Shown here: positions 13,175-20,880 of the stretch, one piece after another | Numbering within the stretch: position 1 is the first letter of the stretch | Layout of the letters: each line of letters opens with the position of its first letter | Source: Candidatus Ventricola intestinavium | Lineage (GTDB): Bacteria > Bacillota > Clostridia > Christensenellales > Aristaeellaceae | Reading direction: 5' to 3' | Assembly: GCA_018715105.1 (NCBI GenBank) | Contig: DVMG01000239.1 | Span: 1-20,950 of the forward strand | Length of the DNA stretch: 20,950 nucleotides | Position numbers and translations under genes: made by a program | Notes under the pieces: generated by a model | Database searches by the model: none | Told to the model about the DNA's origin: nothing | What the model saw: only the letters and a program-made list of their open reading frames with translations

Positions 13175-14530
13175 ATGATCAACACATCGGAAATTCTTCA
13201 AACGGTGCACATGATCACACAGGAAAAGCTGGACATCCGCACCATTACGATGGGGATCTCGCTGTATGCATGCGCGCACCCGGATAAAAAACGGCTCTAT
13301 CAAAATATATACGACCGCATCACCAGGCAGGCAGAGCATCTGGTCAGGACGGGCGAGGAGCTAGAGCGTGAATTCGGCATCCCGATTGTCAACAAGCGTA
13401 TTTCTGTGACGCCGATAAGCCTTGTGGCGGCGGCCTGCGGCGACCCGGTCGTGGCGGCGCGCGCCATGGATGCGGCGGCCAGGGAGACCGGCGTCAATTA
13501 CATCGGCGGCTATACCGCGCTTGTGCAGAAGGGGATGACCGCGACGGACCGCGCGCTGATCGCTTCCCTGCCGGAAGCGCTGTCCACCACCGAGCGCGTG
13601 TGCGCATCCGTCAACGTGGCCTCTACCCGCGCGGGCATCGACATGGACGCTGTGCGCCTGTGCGGGCAGGCGATTTTGGATATCGCACAGGCGACGCGGG
13701 AAAGCGATGCATCCGGCTGCATGAAGCTCGTCGTTTTTGCAAACGCTGTGGAGGACAATCCCTTTATGGCCGGCGCGTTCCATGGACCGGGCGAGGGGGA
13801 CTGTTGCATCAATGTGGGCATCTCCGGCCCCGGCGTGGTCAAGCGCGCGCTCGAAAAGGAGGCCAAAGGCCAGCCCTTTGACGTAGTGGCCGAGACGATC
13901 AAGCGGACGGCCTTCAAGATCACCCGCGTCGGGCAGCTCATTGCCAGGGAGGCGTCTGCAAGGCTGGGGGTGCCGTTTGGCATTGTGGATCTTTCCCTTG
14001 CGCCTACGCCGGCCATGGGCGATTCCGTGGCGCATATTCTGGAGGAAATGGGCCTTGAGATGTGCGGGTGCCACGGCACAACGGCGGCGCTGGCGCTGCT
14101 CAATGACGCGGTCAAAAAGGGCGGCGTGATGGCCTCCAGCCACGTGGGCGGCCTTTCGGGCGCGTTTATTCCCGTCAGCGAGGATATCGGGATGATTCAC
14201 GCCGCGGCGTGCGGCGCGCTCAGCCTGGAAAAGCTGGAAGCGATGACATGCGTGTGTTCCGTCGGCCTGGATATGATCGCCGTGCCGGGCGATACGCCGG
14301 CCTCCACCATCGCGGCCATCATCGCGGATGAGGCGGCCATCGGCATGGTTAACAGCAAGACGACGGCCGTGCGCATCATTCCCGCGCCGGGCAAGACGGT
14401 CGGCGACGAGGTGGAATTCGGCGGGCTGTTTGGCCGGGCGCCGGTCATGCGCGTAAGCCCCTATTCCTCGGACGCGTTTATCGCCCGCGGCGGGCGGATT
14501 CCCGCGCCGCTGCAGAGCCTGAAAAACTGA
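13175..14530 (+). CDS. UPF0210 / PFL-like family protein
   Basis: This 451-residue protein has the standard length of UPF0210 (COG2848), a family with a fold related to pyruvate formate-lyase but no established reaction. Recognisable family stretches are near the start (NTSEILQTVHMI, TITMGISL), in the middle (CASVNVASTRAGIDMDA, DGTH-free GPGEGDCCINVGISGPG) and late (CGCHGTTAALALLNDAVKKGG, VNSKTTAVRIIPAPGK). Several conserved-looking cysteines (in GDCCIN, EMCGCHG, TCVCSVG) could be catalytic, but this is a guess. I see no glycyl-radical motif that I could defend. GGAGG (13165-13169) supports the ATG at 13175 rather than the ATG at 13163. It is co-transcribed with the ACT protein and followed by a terminator. 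Confidence 0.92.
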   Translation: MINTSEILQTVHMITQEKLDIRTITMGISLYACAHPDKKRLYQNIYDRITRQAEHLVRTGEELEREFGIPIVNKRISVTPISLVAAACGDPVVAARAMDAAARETGVNYIGGYTALVQKGMTATDRALIASLPEALSTTERVCASVNVASTRAGIDMDAVRLCGQAILDIAQATRESDASGCMKLVVFANAVEDNPFMAGAFHGPGEGDCCINVGISGPGVVKRALEKEAKGQPFDVVAETIKRTAFKITRVGQLIAREASARLGVPFGIVDLSLAPTPAMGDSVAHILEEMGLEMCGCHGTTAALALLNDAVKKGGVMASSHVGGLSGAFIPVSEDIGMIHAAACGALSLEKLEAMTCVCSVGLDMIAVPGDTPASTIAAIIADEAAIGMVNSKTTAVRIIPAPGKTVGDEVEFGGLFGRAPVMRVSPYSSDAFIARGGRIPAPLQSLKN

Positions 14531-14537
14531 AAGCCGC

Positions 14538-14573
14538 GCCGGGCGGACAACGCGAAACGTCCGCCCGGCTTTT
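14538..14573 (+). terminator. Hairpin terminator after the UPF0210 gene
   Basis: GCCGGGCGGAC (14538-14548) and GTCCGCCCGGC (14559-14569) form a perfect 11-base-pair stem with a 10-base loop, followed by TTTT (14570-14573). The T-run is short, so some read-through into pepF is possible. No promoter was recognised between here and pepF. Confidence 0.75.
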
Positions 14574-14637
14574 AAGCGCTGTGCGCGCGAAGAACGGGGC
14601 CGCTTTTGACGGCAGAAAGGCAGGGAGGATTCAAAGC

Positions 14638-16458
14638 ATGGAAAAGAGCATGGAGCCGGTCCGCACACGCGGCGAGGTGGAGAAAAAGTATACATGGGAT
14701 CTGACCCGGATTTTTGAAAGCAACGAGGCATGGGAGGCGATGTTTGCGGCTGTGCAGGCGGATGCGCGCGCATTTTCCGGCCGGGCGGGAACGCTGAGCG
14801 GCGGCGAGGAGGCCGTGCTCGGCGCGCTTGACGCATACATGGAGATAGCCCGCCGCACCGAAGCGCTTTACACCTACGCCATGATGCGCCAAAATGAGGA
14901 CAGCACGGTGGGCCGGTATCAGGCGATGTACAGCCGCGCCGCAACGCTGGCCAATGAGGTGAGCGCGCAGAGCGCCTTCCTCACCCCGGAGCTGACCGCC
15001 CTGCCGGACGGCGTCCTGGAAAAAATGATGCAAAGCCCGGCTTTTGCCGATTATGACGCCTTTTTAAAGGGTGTGCTGCGCATGAAGCCCCACACGCTTT
15101 CCGCGCGGGAAGAGCAGCTGCTGGCCATGGCCGGCGAGGTGGCCAATGTGCCGGACCAGGCCTACGAAATGCTCGCCGGCGCGGATCTGGATCTGGGCAG
15201 AACGCGCGGGGAGAATGGGGAAAAGGTGCCGCTGACCGACGCGGGGCTTTTGCAGCTGCTTTCAAGCCCGCAGCGTGCCGTACGCCGGAGTGCATATGGG
15301 AACATCATGGCCGGATACGGGCGGATGGGCAATACGTTCGCCGCGCTGTACGCCGGGCAGGTCAAGGCCGATCTGTTTGCCGCCAGGGCGCGCGGCTATG
15401 CGAGCGCACGCGAGGCGGCCCTTTATCCGGATGAGATTGAGGAGGCCGTGTATGACAGCCTGATTGAGGCGGTACACAGTGGCATCGGCACCCTGGATGC
15501 CTATCTTGCCGTGCGCAAAAAGCAGCTGGGCGTGCCTGTTTTGCACCTGTATGACCTGTATGCGGAACCGGAACAGGGGTTTGACATCTCCCCGGATATC
15601 GAGGAGGCGTTTGAGATCTTCCTGAAGGCGGTAGCGCCGCTTGGAGAGGATTACGTCCGGGATGCCTCCCGCGCGCTCAGCGAGCGCTGGATAGACGTTT
15701 ACGAGACGAAGAATAAGCGCTCCGGCGCGTACAGCTGTTCCGGCGCGCCGTGGACCACGCCCTATGTGCTGCTCAATCACAAGCCCACATACGACGGCCT
15801 GTCCACCCTGTGCCACGAAATGGGCCACGCCATGCATACCTTCTACTCCTCCAAGGCGCAGCCCTATGCCAAGGCGGATTACACCATCTTTGTTGCGGAG
15901 GTCGCCTCGACATGCAACGAGATTCTGCTGAGCGAACACCTGCGCGCCGAATATGCTGGAAACAGGCAGGCGCAGATCGCCCTGATCGGCTCGCTGCTGG
16001 AGCATTTCCGCACCACGGTTTTCCGTCAGACCCTGTTTGCCGAGTTTGAGCGCGACGCGCATCGCTTGGCCGAGCAAGGGGAGAGCCTGACACGCGAGCG
16101 GCTGTGCGCGCTGTATTATGACCTCAACCGGCGTTACTATGGCCGAAGCTGCAAGGTGGATCGCGATGTGCAGAACGAATGGATGCGCATCCCGCATTTT
16201 TACAGCCCCTTCTATGTTTATAAATATGCCACGGGTTTCTGCGCGGCCGTTGCGCTGGTTCGCGGGATCCTCAGCGGGGATCCTCAGAAGAGGGCGGATT
16301 ACCGCCGTTTTCTCACCCTGGGCGGAAGCATGCCGCCCCTTGAGGAACTGCGCGTCGCGGGGGTCGATATGTCCACCCCCGAACCGGTATGCCAGGCGCT
16401 TGACTATTTTGCTGAGCTGATCATGGAATACAGCGCCCTGGTTGAAAGCGAGGCGTGA
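14638..16458 (+). CDS. pepF: Oligoendopeptidase F (M3B zinc peptidase)
   Basis: This cytoplasmic zinc metallopeptidase cleaves short peptides. From the ATG at 14638 it has 606 residues, normal for PepF. The N-terminal oligopeptidase domain starts with KYTWDLTRIFES. The catalytic motif is HEMGH (393-397), preceded by NHKPTYDGLSTLC, and the third zinc ligand is E421 in FVAEVAST. The C-terminal helices include YGRSC and FYVYKYATGF. GGGAGGA before the ATG supports the start; an earlier in-frame GTG at 14581 would add 19 unconserved residues. It opens a series of close-packed genes reaching to mnmA. Confidence 0.95.
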   Translation: MEKSMEPVRTRGEVEKKYTWDLTRIFESNEAWEAMFAAVQADARAFSGRAGTLSGGEEAVLGALDAYMEIARRTEALYTYAMMRQNEDSTVGRYQAMYSRAATLANEVSAQSAFLTPELTALPDGVLEKMMQSPAFADYDAFLKGVLRMKPHTLSAREEQLLAMAGEVANVPDQAYEMLAGADLDLGRTRGENGEKVPLTDAGLLQLLSSPQRAVRRSAYGNIMAGYGRMGNTFAALYAGQVKADLFAARARGYASAREAALYPDEIEEAVYDSLIEAVHSGIGTLDAYLAVRKKQLGVPVLHLYDLYAEPEQGFDISPDIEEAFEIFLKAVAPLGEDYVRDASRALSERWIDVYETKNKRSGAYSCSGAPWTTPYVLLNHKPTYDGLSTLCHEMGHAMHTFYSSKAQPYAKADYTIFVAEVASTCNEILLSEHLRAEYAGNRQAQIALIGSLLEHFRTTVFRQTLFAEFERDAHRLAEQGESLTRERLCALYYDLNRRYYGRSCKVDRDVQNEWMRIPHFYSPFYVYKYATGFCAAVALVRGILSGDPQKRADYRRFLTLGGSMPPLEELRVAGVDMSTPEPVCQALDYFAELIMEYSALVESEA

Positions 16459-16521
16459 GGCGGGCGAACAGCGGAACGCACGACGGGCAAAAAGGCTCAG
16501 ATCACGGACGGAGGAAAGACC

Positions 16522-16857
16522 ATGTGGATGCAGGGATACGACATAGACGCGGCGCTGCCCTTTATCGTGCGCGCCATGCGCAGAGCGGGCATACGCGGAA
16601 AAGACGAAGAGCTGGCCGCGTTTGTGCAAAGGGCCGTGCAGGCCGATATGCGCTATATGTCGGACACGGGCGTGCTCGATGAACAGGGGCTGATGGGGGA
16701 AGGCGTGTATGATGATGACGACGCCTTTGAGGCGCTGCTGGATGTGCTGGCAGCCGGGGAGACAGACGAGGATCAGATCAACCGGACGGCCCAGATGCTG
16801 GATGCATATATGCAGGCCCAGCAGGATTTCCTTGATCAAAGCGGCCTGATGGAATGA
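16522..16857 (+). CDS. Small acidic protein of unknown function
   Basis: I do not recognise this 111-residue protein. It is mostly helical by appearance, with an amphipathic start (about 5-50, DIDAALPFIVRAMRRAG), an acidic middle (DDDDAFEALLDVL, ETDEDQINRTAQ) and a C-terminal helix (LDAYMQAQQDFLDQ). It has no signal peptide, membrane segment or cysteines. A GGAGG site lies just before the ATG. It sits 64 bases after pepF and 25 bases before the membrane-protein gene, so it is likely part of the same transcript. Composition is like its neighbours and the frame is open throughout, which supports a real gene. Confidence 0.75.
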   Translation: MWMQGYDIDAALPFIVRAMRRAGIRGKDEELAAFVQRAVQADMRYMSDTGVLDEQGLMGEGVYDDDDAFEALLDVLAAGETDEDQINRTAQMLDAYMQAQQDFLDQSGLME

Positions 16858-16881
16858 GACGGACACACGGAGGAAAACCGC

Positions 16882-17784
16882 ATGGAAGAGATTATCGCCA
16901 GACAGCAGGACAGGCCGGAGAGGATGACGGGCAAGGCGTTCCTCCTCGCCGTGGCCGGCATGATGATCAGGCTTGCGATTGCTCAGATCCTGTGCAACTG
17001 GATGATCACGGCCACGGGCGTGGGGCTGATCAACACGCTGTTTTATCTGTATGCTGTCTGGCTGCTGGTCAGGTTTATGAAACGAACCGTGGCCAGCTAT
17101 GTATACACGCTCAAGACGGGTACCCTCATTTTGCAGCGTCAGCTGGGGGACAGCACGACCACCGTGATTGAAATCCCGTTCGGCGAGCTGGTGAGCGTGC
17201 GGCCTGTCAAGGCCGGGGAACGGCTGCATCTGTGTTACCGGCAGGTGACGGTGATGGACCCGGCGGCGCGTCCCCCGGTGCGCATCCGCGTGGCGTTTGG
17301 CGCAAGCCTCCTGTCCGCCAGGCTGGCGCGCCGGATCGCGGGCGAAGGAATCCACGCGGAAGTGGGATATGTGGCGGTTTATCGGGAAAATGGGCGCATG
17401 CGGGCCTGCGTGTTCCGCCCGGACGAAGACATGGTCAAGGCGCTCAAGCAGGCGCTTGGCGATTCATTCGGCTGGGATGAGCGCATTGCCCGGCCGAAGC
17501 GGACCACGCTTTATGCCCGGGCGCTTCAGCGCGCGTTTCCGGATCTGTACCCCTATGTGGAACCGCTGATCCGTGCAGACGATGTCATCTGGGCAAAAGA
17601 AGAGCTGGCGCGCCAAAGGGAGGCAAAGGCCCATGCCGGGCTGGCGCGCGAAGAAAAAGGGAAAAAAGAGAAAAAAGGGGCCGGAGGAAACGGGCGCACG
17701 CCGGACGGGAAGCCGGATGCGCAAGACGCAGGGAACCGGGAAGAACAGGGCGGGCCGCGCACGCGCCGCCGCAGACAGCGATAA
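16882..17784 (+). CDS. Membrane protein of unknown function with PH-like region and basic tail
   Basis: This 300-residue protein has two hydrophobic segments (about 18-41 and 47-67) forming a hairpin in the membrane. A beta-rich segment follows (about 70-175; YVYTLKTGTLILQRQLG, TTVIEIPFGELVSVRPV). That order resembles bacterial PH (bPH) domain membrane proteins, but I cannot assign it with confidence. Residues about 175-245 look helical. The last 55 residues are highly charged (Lys, Glu, Gly, Arg) and low in complexity, ending in a stretch of arginines. The ATG follows GGAGG closely. The stop is 13 bases before the HAD-thymidylate kinase gene. No function can be given. Confidence 0.75.
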   Translation: MEEIIARQQDRPERMTGKAFLLAVAGMMIRLAIAQILCNWMITATGVGLINTLFYLYAVWLLVRFMKRTVASYVYTLKTGTLILQRQLGDSTTTVIEIPFGELVSVRPVKAGERLHLCYRQVTVMDPAARPPVRIRVAFGASLLSARLARRIAGEGIHAEVGYVAVYRENGRMRACVFRPDEDMVKALKQALGDSFGWDERIARPKRTTLYARALQRAFPDLYPYVEPLIRADDVIWAKEELARQREAKAHAGLAREEKGKKEKKGAGGNGRTPDGKPDAQDAGNREEQGGPRTRRRRQR

Positions 17785-17797
17785 AGCAGAGGAAACC

Positions 17798-19078
17798 ATG
17801 AGATATACGACTATTTTATTGGATCTGGACGGCACACTGACCCGCTCGGAGGCGGGCATCACAAAGAGCGCGCTTTATGCGGCGGAGAAGCTGGGCTTCA
17901 CAGGTTTTACACAGGAGCAGTTCAAGGCCTTTATCGGGCCGCCGCTGTACGTGTCCTTCCGCGAGGTCGTGGGCATGGACGATGCGCAGGCCAGGCAGGC
18001 GCAGGTCTATTACCGCGAGCGATTTTCCGCGATTGGATGGGCGGAAAATGAGGTTTACACCGGGATTCCCCATCTGTTGCGCAGCCTGAAGAAAAACGGC
18101 GCAAAAGTGGCCATTGCAACCGCAAAGCCGCAGGTTTTTGCAGAGCGCATTGCGAAAAAGTTTGGGCTGGCGCCGTACCTGGATGCGGTGATCGGCCCCG
18201 GACTGGACGGCACACACGCGGGCAAGGAAGAAATCATCGCGCGGGCCATGCAGATGCTCGGCGGCGTGCCGGTCATGGTTGGGGACCGCCGCTATGACGT
18301 GGAGGGCGGCCGGGCGAACGGCATGGATACCATCGGCGTAGCGTATGGCTATGGCACGGAGGAGGAGCTGCGCGGGGCTGGCGCCACCCATGTCGCCAGG
18401 AACGTCGGCGAGCTTGCCGACATCCTGCTCGGCGGCGCTCCGCGCGCGGAAGGCATCTTCCTGTCCGTCGAGGGGATAGACGGATGCGGCAAGACGACGC
18501 AGAAAGACGCGCTGGCAGAGCATATGCGCGAGCTCGGATGGGAGGTTGTGACGGCGCGCGAACCCGGCGGGGATCCGATCGCTGAAAAGATTCGAAGCCT
18601 CGTGCTTGACCCGGAAAACACCGCCATGTGCGATGAAACGGAGGCCTATCTGTATGCGGCCGCGCGTGCCCAGAATGTGCGCACGTTGATTCGTCCGGCG
18701 CTGTGCGCGGGCAAGGCTGTGGTCTGCGACCGGTTTGTCGATTCCTCCATCGCCTATCAGGGAGGAGGCCGGATGCTTGGCACCGGGGAGGTGGCGGCGC
18801 TCAACGCCTTGGCCGTGGACGGCACGCTGCCGGATATCACCGTCTATCTGCGCATGGAGCCGGACAAGGCGCTTTCCCGCCGGCTCCACGCATCCGCCCC
18901 TGACAGGCTTGAAACGCAGGCAAAGAATTTTTATACCCGTACGTTTAAAGCCTATGAAGCCCTGTTTGCCGAAGAGGCAAACAGGCGGGTGGCCACGGTG
19001 GACGCCTCGATGCCGATCGAGGATGTGACGCGGGCCATGCTGGAGGCGGTAGACGAACGGCTTGGCACGCTGATATGA
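17798..19078 (+). CDS. tmk: Fusion protein: HAD phosphatase plus thymidylate kinase
   Basis: One 426-residue frame carries two enzymes. Residues 1-213 are a HAD phosphatase of the 5'-nucleotidase/phosphoglycolate phosphatase type: DLDGT (D9, D11), FIGPPL (45-50), T108 in ATAKP, K143 and GDRRYD (D163, D167). Residues about 219-426 are thymidylate kinase, which phosphorylates dTMP to dTDP. They show P-loop GIDGCGKTT (226-234), REPGGDP (254-260), DRF (311-313) followed by YQGGGR, and a LID region near RRLHASAPDRLE (361-372). All key residues of both halves are present, so neither looks dead. The junction (about 212-219) is short, with no stop or frameshift. The ATG follows AGAGGAAA. The gene lies between the membrane-protein gene and a helical unknown. 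Whether the cell has another tmk cannot be seen. Confidence 0.9.
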   Translation: MRYTTILLDLDGTLTRSEAGITKSALYAAEKLGFTGFTQEQFKAFIGPPLYVSFREVVGMDDAQARQAQVYYRERFSAIGWAENEVYTGIPHLLRSLKKNGAKVAIATAKPQVFAERIAKKFGLAPYLDAVIGPGLDGTHAGKEEIIARAMQMLGGVPVMVGDRRYDVEGGRANGMDTIGVAYGYGTEEELRGAGATHVARNVGELADILLGGAPRAEGIFLSVEGIDGCGKTTQKDALAEHMRELGWEVVTAREPGGDPIAEKIRSLVLDPENTAMCDETEAYLYAAARAQNVRTLIRPALCAGKAVVCDRFVDSSIAYQGGGRMLGTGEVAALNALAVDGTLPDITVYLRMEPDKALSRRLHASAPDRLETQAKNFYTRTFKAYEALFAEEANRRVATVDASMPIEDVTRAMLEAVDERLGTLI

Positions 19079-19126
19079 GAGCGCGCCGGGATGCGGCGTG
19101 AAGGAAAGCCCGGCAGGAGGAAACGC

Positions 19127-19543
19127 ATGAAGGACAGGAAAACGGAAATTCAGGAAGCGATCGGCGCGGCGGATGAAGCGCTCTGGTCTTTGAACCGTGC
19201 CAAGCAATATCTGGAGAGTGCGGATCACTGGGGCATATGGGATATGATCGGCGGCGGTATCCTTTCCACGTTTATGAAACACAGCAAAATGCGGGAAGCG
19301 GAGCAGGCGCTTGAGCAGGCCAAGAGCGCCATGCGCCGCTTTGCCAGCGAGATGCGGGACATTCATGAGGCGGTGGAGGCCGATCTGCGGACGGATGACT
19401 TTCTCGGCTTTGCGGATTATTTTTTCGATGGATGGATTGCGGACTGGATGATGCTCTCCCGTATCGGCCGGGCCCGGGATCAGATTGCGGAGGCGATCCG
19501 GCGGGTTGACACGATCAGAAAACAGCTGGTGTCGCTTCTGTAA
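19127..19543 (+). CDS. Helical conserved-looking protein of unknown function
   Basis: This 138-residue protein is predicted by eye to be almost entirely helical. It has a first helix pair (about 1-30), a Gly-rich turn WDMIGGGILSTFMKHSKM (40-55), a long helix with heptad character (about 54-85), a turn FLGFADYFFDGWIADW (92-107) and a last helix (about 110-138). It resembles uncharacterised clostridial proteins I have seen, but I know no function or family name. AGGAGG (19115-19120) lies 6 bases before the ATG at 19127; an earlier ATG at 19091 lacks such a site. It is 48 bases after the kinase fusion. Confidence 0.8.
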   Translation: MKDRKTEIQEAIGAADEALWSLNRAKQYLESADHWGIWDMIGGGILSTFMKHSKMREAEQALEQAKSAMRRFASEMRDIHEAVEADLRTDDFLGFADYFFDGWIADWMMLSRIGRARDQIAEAIRRVDTIRKQLVSLL

Positions 19544-19617
19544 TTCCGAAACAGAGCAGGATAAAAGCTGGAAAACCGAAGCGGACGGGGTACGGCGGAT
19601 CAGACAGAGGTGCGGAT

Positions 19618-19713
19618 ATGCGCATCGTCATCCGGCAAAGCCGGGTAACCCCGGAAAACAGCGCAGGCAGCGACACGGAAAATGCAGCGTGCGGGCCGGC
19701 GTATAGGGGATGA
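19618..19713 (+). other. Possible short leader reading frame before mnmA
   Basis: An ATG at 19618 has GAGG 7 bases upstream and opens a 31-codon frame ending in TGA, 27 bases before mnmA. The peptide shows no recognisable motif. The same stretch contains two competing hairpins (19632-19654). It may be a translated leader or chance. Confidence 0.2.
19632..19654 (+). other. Two mutually exclusive hairpins in the mnmA leader
   Basis: CCGGC (19632-19636) can pair with GCCGG (19640-19644), or CCGGG (19641-19645) with CCCGG (19650-19654). They share the middle segment, so only one can form at a time. Neither has a U-run. It lies 87 bases upstream of mnmA within a 197-base gap that is otherwise featureless, with no recognisable promoter. 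Confidence 0.3.
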
Positions 19714-19740
19714 GAAACAATAGGATGGGAGAGACGAATC

Positions 19741-20847
19741 GTGGCGAAAATTGTGGTGGGCATGTCTGGCGGAGTGGATTCCTCTGTGGCCGCGCTTCTT
19801 TTAAAGCGCATGGGACATGAGGTGATCGGCGTATTCATGAAAAACTGGGAGGAAAAGGATGAGCGCGGAGTCTGCGCCAGCGAGGCGGACTGGGCCGATG
19901 TGCGAAGCGTGTGCGATCATATCGGTATTCCCTATTATGCCGTCAATTTTGCCCGTGAATACCGCGACCGTGTTTTTTCCTATTTTCTCGATGAATACCG
20001 GCGTGGGCGGACCCCCAACCCGGATGTGCTGTGCAACAGGGAGATCAAGTTCAAGGCCTTTCTTGATTTTGCCATGAAACTGGGAGCGGAATGCCTGGCG
20101 ACCGGACATTTTTGCAAGATCGGCGAGGATAGGGAGGGACACAGGCTGCTGATGCGCGGCGATGATCCTCAGAAGGATCAGAGCTATTTTCTCTACATGC
20201 TGGGACAGAAAGCCTTGGCAAAGGCGATGTTTCCTGTGGGACAGATGACCAAAGCGCAGGTGCGCAGCGTGGCGGCGGCCGCAGGGCTGCCCACCAGCGC
20301 CAAAAAGGATTCCACAGGCATTTGTTTTATCGGAGAGCGTCATTTCAAACCGTTTCTCCAGCAGTTTTTGCCAGCACAGCCGGGAAACATGCGCACAACA
20401 GAGGGGAAGATCGTTGGCAGGCATGACGGGCTGATGTATTACACAATCGGGCAGCGGCGCGGCCTTGGCATCGGCGGCACCGGAAACGGAGAACGCTGGT
20501 TTGTGCTCGATAAAGACATGGAGAACAATGAACTGATCGTGGAACAGGGAGCGGATCATCCCCTGCTTTACAGCCAAAATGCGCTGGGCGTGGACGCGAC
20601 GTGGATTCGCGGAGAGGCTCCGGGAAGGGAGTTTGACTGCACCTGCAAATACCGCTATCGCCAGGCCGATCAGGATGTGCATGTGCAGATTCAGGAAAAA
20701 GGGCATGTGCTGGTCACGGCGAAGGAACGTCAGCGTGCTGTGACGCCGGGCCAGAGCATGGTGTTTTATCAGGGGGATGTATGCCTGGGAGGCGCAATTT
20801 GCGATCGGGTGCTGGATGCAGGGCAGGTGGGTTCCCCGCGGCCGTGA
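19741..20847 (+). CDS. mnmA: tRNA-specific 2-thiouridylase
   Basis: MnmA uses ATP and a protein persulfide to put sulfur on U34 of the tRNAs for Lys, Glu and Gln. The 368-residue length is standard. The PP-loop is SGGVDSS (9-15). The first catalytic cysteine is C98 in NPDVLCNREIKF and the second is C195 in GICFIGER. The later domains (about 205-360) carry HDGLMYYTIGQRRGLGIGG and a C-terminal beta-barrel. The start is GTG at 19741, giving the typical opening MAKIVVGMSGG, with GGGAGAG upstream. A cysteine desulfurase partner, often adjacent, is not in the window. Confidence 0.96.
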   Translation: MAKIVVGMSGGVDSSVAALLLKRMGHEVIGVFMKNWEEKDERGVCASEADWADVRSVCDHIGIPYYAVNFAREYRDRVFSYFLDEYRRGRTPNPDVLCNREIKFKAFLDFAMKLGAECLATGHFCKIGEDREGHRLLMRGDDPQKDQSYFLYMLGQKALAKAMFPVGQMTKAQVRSVAAAAGLPTSAKKDSTGICFIGERHFKPFLQQFLPAQPGNMRTTEGKIVGRHDGLMYYTIGQRRGLGIGGTGNGERWFVLDKDMENNELIVEQGADHPLLYSQNALGVDATWIRGEAPGREFDCTCKYRYRQADQDVHVQIQEKGHVLVTAKERQRAVTPGQSMVFYQGDVCLGGAICDRVLDAGQVGSPRP

Positions 20848-20880
20848 AAATAAACGTGATTTGTTGTGGAGAAACAGGCC

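Noticed and set aside
13361..14944. A 527-codon minus-strand frame opposite the UPF0210 and pepF genes
   Set aside because: Same shadow effect; the sense genes have clear motifs, starts and spacing, while the antisense product has none.
15262..17355. A 697-codon open frame on the minus strand opposite pepF and the following genes
   Set aside because: It lies antisense to well-recognised genes, shows no domain and low-complexity Arg/His-rich protein, and has no ribosome-binding site. Long antisense frames are expected in GC-rich coding DNA.
19632..19654. GCAAAGCC-like string before mnmA as a c-di-GMP (GEMM) riboswitch
   Set aside because: Only a few bases match; the other conserved GEMM segments and the two-stem architecture with tetraloop receptor are absent.
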